This document shows positions 25,160 to 32,976 of a stretch of DNA of 51,522 nt, in pieces. Numbering within the stretch: the stretch's first letter is position 1; every line of letters starts with the position of its first letter. The notes beneath the pieces are model-generated. The model ran no database searches, had not been told where the DNA came from, and saw nothing but the letters and a program-made list of their open reading frames with translations. Location of the stretch: positions 21,932 through 73,453 of the forward strand of contig CAJTWA010000020.1 in NCBI GenBank assembly GCA_910580195.1, written 5' to 3'. This DNA comes from an uncultured Lachnospiraceae bacterium (lineage in GTDB: Bacteria; Bacillota; Clostridia; Lachnospirales; Lachnospiraceae). A program made the position numbers and the translations under genes.

Positions 25160-26479
25160 ATGGTAAAAGTAGTAAAATTTGGCGGCAGTTCCCTTGCAAA
25201 TGCAGGGCAGTTTGCCAAGGTTGCAAAAATCATACAGGAGGACCAGGGGCGCCGGTACGTGGTGCCCAGCGCGCCGGGGAAGCGCAATGCAAAGGATACC
25301 AAGGTGACGGACATGCTGTACCAGTGCTATGCCTTGGCAGAAGCGGAAGAGAACTTTACGCCGCTGTTAAAGAAAATCCGGGAGCGGTATGACGCCATTA
25401 TCAAAGGGCTGAACCTGAATTTCTCCCTGAACAAAGAGTTCGAGGCCATTGCGGAGAATTTCCAGAAAAAGGCAGGGGCGGATTATGCAGCCTCCCGGGG
25501 GGAATATTTAAACGGGATTATTATGGCCCATTATTTGGGGTTTGCATTTATAGACGCAGCGGAAGTCATCCGGTTTAACAGCGAAGGGGAATTTGACGCG
25601 GACACTACCGACAAGATTTTGGCCGGGCGCCTGAAGGAGTGTGAATATGCAGTCATCCCCGGGTTTTATGGGGCAAAGGAGGACGGCACGGTGAAGACCT
25701 TTTCCAGGGGGGGATCCGACATTACCGGCTCTATCGTGGCAAAGGCGGTCCGGGCGGATATCTATGAGAACTGGACGGACGTTTCCGGGTTCCTCATTGC
25801 AGACCCTAGGATTATTGATAAGCCGGAAGTGATTAAGGTGATTACCTACCGGGAGCTGCGGGAGCTGTCCTACATGGGGGCTACGGTCCTCCACGAAGAT
25901 GCCGTATTCCCGGTGCGCAAGGAAGGGATTCCCATTAACATCCGCAACACCAACGCCCCGGAGGACGAGGGGACTTTGATTGTGGAGAGCACCTGCCGGC
26001 AGCCGGACTACACGATTACGGGGATTGCGGGGAAGAAGGGGTTTGTGGCAGTCAATATTGAGAAAGATATGATGAACTCCGAAGTGGGGTTTGGCAGGAA
26101 GGTCCTTGCTGCTTTTGAGGAGCATGGGATTTCCTTTGAGCATGTGCCTTCTGGCATAGATACCATGACGGTGTTCGTGCATCAGGAGGAATTTGAGGGG
26201 AAAGAGCAGCAGGTGCTGTCTGCCATCCACCGCTATGCAAAGCCGGACAGCATTGACTTGGAAGGGAACCTTGCATTGATTGCAGTGGTGGGCCGGGGGA
26301 TGCGGTCTACGCGGGGGACGGCGGGGAGGATTTTCTCGGCGCTGGCGCATGTGAATGTGAATGTGAAGATGATAGACCAAGGGTCTAGTGAGCTTAATAT
26401 TATTATTGGGGTGCAGAATAGTGATTTTGAGGAGGCGATACGGGCGATATATGATATTTTTGTGGTGACGCAGATTTAG
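25160..26479 (+). CDS. Aspartate kinase
   Basis: Phosphorylates aspartate in the first step of lysine/threonine/methionine synthesis. The kinase domain opens with 'VVKFGGSSLANAGQF' and contains 'YVVPSAPGKRN', 'SRGEYLNGIIMAHYLG', 'PGFYGAKEDGTVKTFSRGGSD' and 'WTDVSGFLIADPRI'. Two regulatory ACT repeats fill the C-terminus from about residue 290 ('FVAVNIEKDMMNSEVGF', 'LALIAVVGRGMRSTRG'). Length 439 aa fits the monofunctional clostridial form. AGGAGCAGGGAT ribosome binding site before ATG. Monocistronic; codon choice becomes noticeably G-rich near the 3' end as it approaches the repeat spacer. No terminator is visible. Confidence 0.95.
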   Translation: MVKVVKFGGSSLANAGQFAKVAKIIQEDQGRRYVVPSAPGKRNAKDTKVTDMLYQCYALAEAEENFTPLLKKIRERYDAIIKGLNLNFSLNKEFEAIAENFQKKAGADYAASRGEYLNGIIMAHYLGFAFIDAAEVIRFNSEGEFDADTTDKILAGRLKECEYAVIPGFYGAKEDGTVKTFSRGGSDITGSIVAKAVRADIYENWTDVSGFLIADPRIIDKPEVIKVITYRELRELSYMGATVLHEDAVFPVRKEGIPINIRNTNAPEDEGTLIVESTCRQPDYTITGIAGKKGFVAVNIEKDMMNSEVGFGRKVLAAFEEHGISFEHVPSGIDTMTVFVHQEEFEGKEQQVLSAIHRYAKPDSIDLEGNLALIAVVGRGMRSTRGTAGRIFSALAHVNVNVKMIDQGSSELNIIIGVQNSDFEEAIRAIYDIFVVTQI

Positions 26480-26575
26480 AAGGGGGAGCCTAGGGGGGAT
26501 GGTTCTGGAGGAATAAGGGGTGGGTGCTTTTTTGGGGTGGGATGGGATGGTTCTGGGAGGTTGGGAGATGGGGAC

Positions 26576-26756
26576 GCAGTTCTGGGCAGGAACCTGTCCC
26601 CTGCAAACGGGACAACATTCCGGTGAACTAACTGCTAACTCCGACTAAGGAAGTCGGGAGCGCCCTCCTTCCTAAGTCTGTGTAAGCAGTGGATTTCACC
26701 TCCATTAAGGGCGTCCCTGAATTGTTTGCAGGGGACAGGTTCCTGCCCAGAACTGC
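26576..26756 (-). repeat. 181-bp palindromic element, copy C (reverse orientation)
   Basis: Perfect 33-bp terminal inverted arms (26576-26608 and 26724-26756; outer end GCAGTTCTGGGC, inner end CCCCTGCAAAC). The core, read on the minus strand, matches copies A and B: AATGGAGGTGAAATCCACTG, then CTTACACAGACTTAGG, TTAGCAGTTAGTTCACCGG and the closing GTTTG. The arms differ from those of A and B over most of their length but remain fully complementary to each other. Confidence 0.9.
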
Positions 26757-26763
26757 TGGTTAT

Positions 26764-27040
26764 AGGCAACCCTGAGAAAGTATGCCCAAGGCTGTCATTG
26801 ACAGGCAACCCGGGAGGAGGTATGCCAAGGGCTGCTGTTGACAGGCAACCCGGGAGGAGGTATGCCCAAGGCTGTCATTAACAGGCAACCCAGAGAAGAT
26901 ACGCTAAGGTTTGTTGCGTATAGGCAGCCGAAGGCGGGTTTACCTAGAATTGCTGTGTGTAGGCAGCCAAAGGAAGGCTTACCCAAAACCTCTTGTGTTG
27001 GCAGCTGAAGGTGGATTACCAGAACGGCTGGATATCAGTA
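26764..27040 (+). repeat. Degenerate tandem repeat array, period 39-40 bp
   Basis: About seven units beginning AGGCAACCC or AGGCAGCC and containing GAGGTATGCCCAAGGCTG or variants. The first three units are closest; divergence increases rightward. No hairpin in the unit and no conserved reading frame. Confidence 0.8.
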
Positions 27041-27230
27041 TCAGGAATGTGGAGAAAATTTCCCAAAATTATTAGTTACTTGCAGCAGGAAAAATAACAC
27101 CTCTAACATAAGCCAAGCGGAGGAGAAGCAACCCCATTTTCCATGTACCATAAAAGAGTTCACGCCAAACAGATGTACGTTATGCAAGGAGAAGCAACCT
27201 CGTTTTCCACATACCAAACAAGGGGTTTCC

Positions 27231-27514
27231 CAGTATACAGCATGTGGGTTTTCCCGGTATAGTACGTGGGGTTCCCCCAGTACACAGCATGGGGCTTCCC
27301 CGATACAGTACGTGAGGTTCCCCAGCACACAACATGGGGCTTTCCGCATAAAGTGCATGAGGCCTCCCCAGTACACAACATGGGTTTTCTGCATAAAGTA
27401 TGTGAAGTTTTCCCCAGCACACAACATGGGGTTTTCCGCATAAAGTACGTGAGGTTCCCCAGCACACAACATGGGGTTTTCCGCATAAAGTACGTGAAGC
27501 TCCCCCAGTACCCA
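27231..27514 (+). repeat. Tandem repeat array, period about 46 bp
   Basis: Six units of the form CAGCACACAACATGGGGTTT, TCCGCATAAAGTACGTGAGG, TTCCC with scattered substitutions; the two rightmost are almost identical. The array ends exactly where element A's left arm begins. A period of 46 rotates all three frames, which creates overlapping minus-strand open frames that are not genes. Confidence 0.88.
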
Positions 27515-27694
27515 GGCAAATCAGGGCGGCCCTTCCTCTAAGCAAACGGTTCATGGGCGCTTTTAGTGGAGGCGAAATCCACTGCTTACGCAGACTTAGG
27601 AACGAAGGCTTTCCTGAGTTCCTTAGTCGGAGTTAGCAGTTAGTTCGCCGGAACGTTGCCCAGTTTGTGTGAGGAAGGGCCGCCCTGATTTGCC
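27515..27694 (+). repeat. 180-bp palindromic element, copy A
   Basis: Perfect 24-bp outer arms (27515-27538 and 27671-27694; GGCAAATCA followed by GGGCGGCCCTTCCTC), then a short mismatched segment and a conserved CAAAC/GTTTG closing. The core contains AGTGGA/TCCACT and CTGC/GCAG hairpins, a long stem GACTTAGGAAC/GTTCCTTAGTC enclosing an inner AGG/CCT hairpin flanked by GA on both sides, and a GTTC/GAAC hairpin. GGGC near the left pairs with GCCC near the right. Total length is within 1 bp of the other two copies. Confidence 0.92.
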
Positions 27695-27850
27695 GTCCGC
27701 CCCCAACCAAGCACCAGATGATACACCCCCTGATTTGCCGTGCGCCCCAACCAAGCACCAGATGATACACCCCCTGATTTGCCGTCCGCCCCCAACCAAG
27801 CACCAGATGATACACCCCCTGATTGCCTAACCCCTCCCCCTGATTTGCCT
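27686..27850 (+). repeat. Tandem repeat array, period 44-45 bp, growing out of element A's right arm
   Basis: Three full units starting at 27686, 27731 and 27775 (TGATTTGCCGTCCGCCCCCA, then ACCAAGCACCAGATGATACA, CCCCC) and two partial ones. The first unit overlaps the last bases of element A's right arm, so arm end and 3' flank were amplified together. The GTCCGCCCCCA flank also follows element B. Confidence 0.88.
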
Positions 27851-27944
27851 CCCACCGCCAATCCTCCCTCCCCCCTCTAAAATCCCCCAAAAATTTGCCT
27901 CCCCCCTTCTCTTTTTACCATTTTCAAAAAAATGTCAAAATACA

Positions 27945-27974
27945 GGAGAAATCTCCCAAAAAATATGTTAGAAT
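27945..27974 (+). promoter_or_regulatory. GH31 promoter region with operator-like dyad
   Basis: An extended -10, TGT-TAGAAT (27966-27974), lies about 45 bp before the GH31 start. GGAGAAATCTCC (27945-27956), a perfect 5-bp dyad, sits where the -35 would be; no good -35 hexamer is present, so an activator or repressor site is plausible. Confidence 0.4.
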
Positions 27975-28020
27975 AATAAAATCCAAACCACAACCAGTTC
28001 ACCAAAAAGGAGTATGAAGT

Positions 28021-30069
28021 ATGAGGAGAATACGCAGATTTTCAATTGGAAACCCCATCAATACAGAAGCAGCAGTACAAGAAATCCCAAAAGAAAAAGG
28101 AGAGTTCCCCTATTTTACCCGTGTGCAGGGCATCGCGCTGGAATCCGACGGGGACTCCCAAGAAACGATGGTCCAGATGGATTACCTGTGTTACCAGATG
28201 GGAACCGAGGACAGGATTTATGGGCTAGGGGAACATGTCAGGGGAATCAATAAGCGGGGCTGGGTTTATGAAAGCAACTGCACCGACGACCCCGCCCATA
28301 CGGAAGGCAAACGCTCCCTGTACGGCGCCCATAACTTTTTTGTCGTAGACGGGGCGCATACCTTCGGCATATTTGTAGATTATCCCGGGAAACTTACGCT
28401 GGACATGGGCTATACGAGGATGGACGAGCTACGTATTACGCCAGAAGACTGGAATTTGGATTTCTACCTGCTGGAAGGGGACAGCATCCTTGAGATTGTC
28501 ACGGCTTTCCGGAACATGGTAGGCAGAAGCTATATCCCGCCAAAGTGGGCGTTTGGGTTTGGGCAGAGCCGCTGGGGCTACAAGAGCGCAGAGGATATCC
28601 GCGCCGTTGTCAGGGGATATAGGGAGCAAGGGATCCCATTGGACAGTGTGTACATGGATATTGACTACATGGAACGGTTTAAGGATTTTACAATAGATGA
28701 AGGGCGGTTCCCGGATTTCCCCCAATTTGTCAAGGAGATGGAGCAGGAGCACATCCATTTGGTGCCCATCATTGACGCAGGGGTGAAGATAGAGGAAGGC
28801 TATGAGGTTTACGAGGAAGGCCTTGAAAAAGGGTATTTCTGCAAGGACAAGGAAGGGAAAGAATTTGTAGGCGCCGTATGGCCGGGCAAGGTCCATTTCC
28901 CGGACGTGCTGAACAAGGATGCAAGGAAATGGTTCGGCAGCAAATACAAATATCTTCTGGACCAAGGGATTGAAGGGTTCTGGAACGATATGAACGAGCC
29001 TGCCATCTTCTATTCCGAGAAAAATTTGAACCAAGTAATGAAGGAAATCAAGGGCATCAAAAATGACAATATGGACATGTGGGAAGTATTTGCATTTAAA
29101 GATTTAGTCAATGGGCTTGCCAATAACCCCAAGGATTACAGCAGCTTTTACCACAATATGGATGGGGAAACCGTGTGCCATAGTAAGGTGCACAACTTGT
29201 ATGGGTATGGCATGACAAGGGCAGCCGGGGAGGCTTTTGAGGAATTGGAGCCAGAAAAGCGCATCCTGATGTTTTCCCGGTCATCCTATATTGGGATGCA
29301 CCGCTACGGCGGCATTTGGATGGGGGATAACCGGTCTTGGTGGTCCCACCTGCTTTTGAACCTGAAAATGCTCCCCTCCCTGAATATGTGCGGGTTCCTC
29401 TACACAGGGGCAGATTTAGGCGGGTTCGGCGACGACGTGACGGAAGATTTGCTGCTGCGCTGGATGGCGCTTGGGATTTTCACGCCCCTGATGCGCAACC
29501 ATGCCGCGCTGGGGACAAGGGAGCAGGAATGTTACAAATTTACCCAGACGGAAACCTTCCGGAACCTGATTGGCATACGCTACGGCCTAATGCCTTACCT
29601 TTACAGCGAATTTATGAAGGCCGCTTTGGAGGATAAGATGATGTTCCTGCCGCTGGCCTTTGTGTACCCGGAGGACAGCCATGCCAAGGAAGTGGAGGAC
29701 CAGCTCATCCTTGGGGAAAGCATGATGATTGCGCCGGTTTATACGCAAAATGCATCAGGCCGGTATGTGTACCTGCCGGAGCCCATGAAGCTGGTACGGC
29801 TAAAGAGCATGGAAGAGATTGAAACAGAGGTGCTGGAGCAAGGCCATTATTACATAGAAATCCCATTGGACGAGGTTGTATTCTTCATCCGCCCCGGGAA
29901 AATCGTGCCCTACACAGAGCCGGGGCAGCATATGGAAGAACTGCAGGGGAAGGAACTGAAGCTCCTGCACTTTGCAGACGGGGCTGCCGAGTACGAATTA
30001 TACCAAGACGATGGGTATGGGAAGGATTATGGGAATCCGGACCATAGGAAAATACTGCGCGTAAAATAA
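28021..30069 (+). CDS. Glycoside hydrolase family 31 alpha-glucosidase
   Basis: Cytoplasmic exo-acting alpha-glycosidase (no signal peptide), 682 aa, close in size to gut clostridial alpha-glucosidases. N-terminal beta-sandwich to about residue 170; (beta/alpha)8 barrel with the nucleophile Asp 323 in 'GFWNDMNEPAIF' and the acid/base Asp 436 in 'GGIWMGDNRSWW'; C-terminal beta domains from about 550. 'FGFGQSRWGYKS' and 'LDSVYMDIDYM' are the usual substrate-pocket strands. Likely releases glucose from isomaltose- or maltose-type sugars. Start at 28021 has AAAAAGGAG 8 nt upstream; an ATG at 28014 is out of frame. The hybrid kinase gene begins 30 bp after its stop, so the two may be co-transcribed. 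Confidence 0.95.
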   Translation: MRRIRRFSIGNPINTEAAVQEIPKEKGEFPYFTRVQGIALESDGDSQETMVQMDYLCYQMGTEDRIYGLGEHVRGINKRGWVYESNCTDDPAHTEGKRSLYGAHNFFVVDGAHTFGIFVDYPGKLTLDMGYTRMDELRITPEDWNLDFYLLEGDSILEIVTAFRNMVGRSYIPPKWAFGFGQSRWGYKSAEDIRAVVRGYREQGIPLDSVYMDIDYMERFKDFTIDEGRFPDFPQFVKEMEQEHIHLVPIIDAGVKIEEGYEVYEEGLEKGYFCKDKEGKEFVGAVWPGKVHFPDVLNKDARKWFGSKYKYLLDQGIEGFWNDMNEPAIFYSEKNLNQVMKEIKGIKNDNMDMWEVFAFKDLVNGLANNPKDYSSFYHNMDGETVCHSKVHNLYGYGMTRAAGEAFEELEPEKRILMFSRSSYIGMHRYGGIWMGDNRSWWSHLLLNLKMLPSLNMCGFLYTGADLGGFGDDVTEDLLLRWMALGIFTPLMRNHAALGTREQECYKFTQTETFRNLIGIRYGLMPYLYSEFMKAALEDKMMFLPLAFVYPEDSHAKEVEDQLILGESMMIAPVYTQNASGRYVYLPEPMKLVRLKSMEEIETEVLEQGHYYIEIPLDEVVFFIRPGKIVPYTEPGQHMEELQGKELKLLHFADGAAEYELYQDDGYGKDYGNPDHRKILRVK

Positions 30070-30099
30070 GGCGCGGCAAAATTGGTGCGAGGAAAAAAT

Positions 30100-32907
30100 A
30101 TGGAAAATGGGATGTTTGATGAAAATGTAAAAATGGGTCCAATTCTCTATGACGCAAAGATTGGGCTGTGGCAGATTGAAATGGATGAGGGGGAGCCGGG
30201 GCGCATGTATGCAGACAGGGCCATGCTGGAACTGTTAGGGCTTGAGGAAACCCCAACGCCGCAAGAGTGTTACAATCATTGGCACAGCCGGATTGGGGAA
30301 GGATCCCTTGGGCTGGTGGAGGGAGCAGTGCAGACCATGGCTGCAGGCCAGCATGGGGAAATCAGCTATCCTTGGTACCACCCAATAAAAGGGAAAACCT
30401 ACGTCCGCTGCGGAGGGACCCGGGATATGGATTATACAAAGGGGCTCCGGTTCCATGGATACCATCAGGATATTTCCGAAATTGTTTCCTTGCAGAAAGA
30501 AACGGAAAAGCTGCGGGGCTTTCAGGAAACCATGCTCCTTTCCCTCAAGGATTTGTACCTTTCCGTCATGATACTGGAAATGGATACCGGAAAAACCTAC
30601 CCCATCCACCTGCTCCCGGAGATGGAGCCGGTGTTTACGGAACCTTACAGGGAAGGGCAGCGGGAAAAAGCCCTCAGGGACATGGTGCGGTTTTACCATC
30701 CGGGGCAGCAGGAGGAAATGCGCAGGGAAATCACCTTAGAAGGGCTGAAATCCCAGATGGAGAAGGGCAAGGAAAAGCTGATTTGGGAATACTGCAGGAA
30801 TATCAAAGGGAAATACCATTGGGTCAGCATTACCTGCTATTTCATGCCGAAGCTTTCTAAGAACCGGCGGGCCTTGATTGCGGTGCAGGACATTGACGAG
30901 GTGAAAAGGCAGGAAAAGGAATATCAGGAATACTTGAAGAACCGTTACAAAGGGAATATGGAAATCCTGCGGATGTCCTTAAAAAACACGAATATTCTGG
31001 AATATTTTTATTACCCCAAGGAAGGCCGGGTGGTCCTGCCGGAGAAAACGGCCTACTATTATGGCTGCAAGGAAGAGTACTTGGACGTGTGGCATGATTT
31101 TGCAAATGACTTGGTGGACAAGGAGTATTACGGCATGTTCCTAAGCGTCCACGAGTATATCCAAAAAGGCGGGAAAAACAGTTGCTTTTACTACGGCTCC
31201 AAACAGGGGAAATTTTGGTGCAAATGCAGCATTTCCAGCGTGAATTTTGATGAATGGGGGAATACTGTATTTGCAGTAGGGATTATTGAGGACCTCACAA
31301 GGCAGCGGGAAATAGAGCGGGAAAATGAGCGTTACCAGTCCATCTATAAATTTACGGTAGATACGGAATATGACGGCATCGGCATCATTGACGTGGAAAG
31401 CGGCAGCACGGACGTGAAGGTTGCAAGGCATATCAACCCCAAAAGGCTGATTAGCCAAGGGGATTTTGAGGAAGTGAAAATGCGCTTTATCGACCTGTTT
31501 CTGTGGGAGGGGGACCGGGAGAAATACCAAAAGGAGCTTAGCTTGGAGTCCATATTAAGCCAGCTTAAGCAGAATGGGGATTCCGTGCGCTACTATTTCA
31601 AGAGCGGGGCGGAATTTGGGAAACGCCATAAGCAGTGCACCATCCGTTATTTTAATGAAGAGCACACCAAGCTCTTTGTCTGCATCCGGGACATTGAGCA
31701 CCAAGTCCGGTCTGAAGCCAAGAATAAGGAAGAACTGGAACGGGCCTTTGAGTCCGCAGAGCAGGCGAACCGGGCAAAAAGCGATTTTTTAAGCAAAATG
31801 AGCCATGACATCCGCACCCCTATGAACGCCATTGTGGGGATGGCCTCCATTGCAGAAGCAAATATTGGGGACAGGGAGCGGGTAGCAGACTGCCTGAACA
31901 AGATTACCATCGCAAGTAGCCATCTGACGAGCTTAGTCAATGAGGTGCTGGACATGAGCCGGATTGAAAGCGGGAAAATCGACCTTGCCATGGAAGGGTT
32001 TGACTTGGCAGAGCTGGCGGAAGAAGTCACAGAAATATTAAGGCCCAAGGCCGAAGAAAAAGAGCAGCAGCTTACCTTGGAGCTGTCAGGCATCCAGCAC
32101 CGGAAGGTCATAGGGGACAGCTTAAGCCTCCGGAAAGTGTTCCAGAACATCCTTGGCAATGCGGTGAAATATACCCAGAAAGGCGGGAAAGTTACCTTCC
32201 AAGCAGAAGAACTGCCATCCCTGCACCAGAATTACGGGTATTACCGGTTTATCATAGAGGATAACGGGTTTGGCATGTCAGAGGAATTCCAGCAGAAGCT
32301 CTTTGAGCCCTTTGAGCGTTCCGGGGACCCACGTGTGGAGAGCATGGAGGGCACAGGCCTTGGGATGCCCATAACCCACAACTTAATCCAGCTCATGCAG
32401 GGGGACATCCAAGTGGAGAGCCAGCTGAACAAAGGCTCCAAATTTACCATCACCCTCTTTTTATCCCTGCAGGATGGCGCAGGGCAGGCAGAGGCCAAGG
32501 AAGAAAAGCAGGAACCCTCTGTGTTCCCGGGGAAACGGGCGCTTCTGGTGGAGGACAATGAGCTGAATATTGAAATTGCAATGGAAATCTTAAAAATGTT
32601 TGAACTGGAGGCTGGCTTTGCCCATAATGGGAAAGAAGCCGTAGAAGCGTATCTGGGGCAGGAACCGGGGTATTTTGACATTATTTTCATGGATATCCAG
32701 ATGCCTGTCATGGACGGCTATACGGCGGCAAGGGAAATCCGAAGCAGCGGGCGGGAGGATTCTGCTGGCATCCCCATTGTGGCAATGACGGCAAACGCCT
32801 TTTCCGAGGATGTCCAGAAAGCGATACATACTGGGATGAATGACCATGTGGCAAAGCCAATCGACATCAAGCACCTTGCAAAAGTGCTTGGGAAATGGCT
32901 GTCTTAA
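30100..32907 (+). CDS. Cytoplasmic hybrid histidine kinase (PAS-like sensors, HisKA-HATPase-REC)
   Basis: 935 aa with no membrane segment. Residues 1-540 hold two or three PAS-like folds ('YHQDISEIVSLQKE' and 'GIIEDLTRQREIERENER' are PAS C-terminal signatures). HisKA phospho-acceptor His 569 lies in 'LSKMSHDIRTPMNAIVGM'. The ATPase domain has 'NILGNAVKYT', 'EDNGFGMS' and 'EGTGLGMPIT'. The receiver domain (about 810-930) has the acidic cluster 'LLVEDNELN', phospho-acceptor Asp 865 in 'FMDIQMPVMDG', and 'MTANAF' and 'AKPID'. There is no output domain, so it may relay to another protein. The ATG at 30100 is preferred over an upstream TTG because GAGGAAAAAAT precedes it. Such soluble kinases are common in Lachnospiraceae; the ligand is unknown. 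Confidence 0.93.
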   Translation: MENGMFDENVKMGPILYDAKIGLWQIEMDEGEPGRMYADRAMLELLGLEETPTPQECYNHWHSRIGEGSLGLVEGAVQTMAAGQHGEISYPWYHPIKGKTYVRCGGTRDMDYTKGLRFHGYHQDISEIVSLQKETEKLRGFQETMLLSLKDLYLSVMILEMDTGKTYPIHLLPEMEPVFTEPYREGQREKALRDMVRFYHPGQQEEMRREITLEGLKSQMEKGKEKLIWEYCRNIKGKYHWVSITCYFMPKLSKNRRALIAVQDIDEVKRQEKEYQEYLKNRYKGNMEILRMSLKNTNILEYFYYPKEGRVVLPEKTAYYYGCKEEYLDVWHDFANDLVDKEYYGMFLSVHEYIQKGGKNSCFYYGSKQGKFWCKCSISSVNFDEWGNTVFAVGIIEDLTRQREIERENERYQSIYKFTVDTEYDGIGIIDVESGSTDVKVARHINPKRLISQGDFEEVKMRFIDLFLWEGDREKYQKELSLESILSQLKQNGDSVRYYFKSGAEFGKRHKQCTIRYFNEEHTKLFVCIRDIEHQVRSEAKNKEELERAFESAEQANRAKSDFLSKMSHDIRTPMNAIVGMASIAEANIGDRERVADCLNKITIASSHLTSLVNEVLDMSRIESGKIDLAMEGFDLAELAEEVTEILRPKAEEKEQQLTLELSGIQHRKVIGDSLSLRKVFQNILGNAVKYTQKGGKVTFQAEELPSLHQNYGYYRFIIEDNGFGMSEEFQQKLFEPFERSGDPRVESMEGTGLGMPITHNLIQLMQGDIQVESQLNKGSKFTITLFLSLQDGAGQAEAKEEKQEPSVFPGKRALLVEDNELNIEIAMEILKMFELEAGFAHNGKEAVEAYLGQEPGYFDIIFMDIQMPVMDGYTAAREIRSSGREDSAGIPIVAMTANAFSEDVQKAIHTGMNDHVAKPIDIKHLAKVLGKWLS

Positions 32908-32976
32908 GGCCCCAGGCAAAACAGGGCAATAAATAGGAAAGCTGCGCAAGGCAGCAGAGCAGGAGTTTAGCGTAAA

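Larger units (their letters stand above)
26480..28020. repeat. 1.5-kb repeat-dominated non-coding spacer
   Basis: Between aspartate kinase and the GH31 gene. From left: a G-rich stretch, palindromic element C (26576-26756), a tandem array with 39-40 bp period (26764-27040), a pair of 66-67 bp spaced repeats (27121 and 27187), an array with about 46-bp period (27231-27514), palindromic element A (27515-27694), a 44-45 bp array (27686-27850), then the GH31 promoter region. Open frames over the arrays are repeat artefacts: the periods are not multiples of three and the frames shift between units. Confidence 0.8.

Noticed and set aside
26764..27514. Possible CRISPR array
   Set aside because: Units are degenerate along their whole length with no unique spacers between constant repeats, and no cas gene is present.
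27041..27554. Three overlapping minus-strand frames of 119-143 codons with repeated peptides
   Set aside because: They read through the 46-bp tandem array. A period not divisible by three puts the same repeat in all frames, there is no ribosome binding site, and the sequence is better explained as non-coding repeats.
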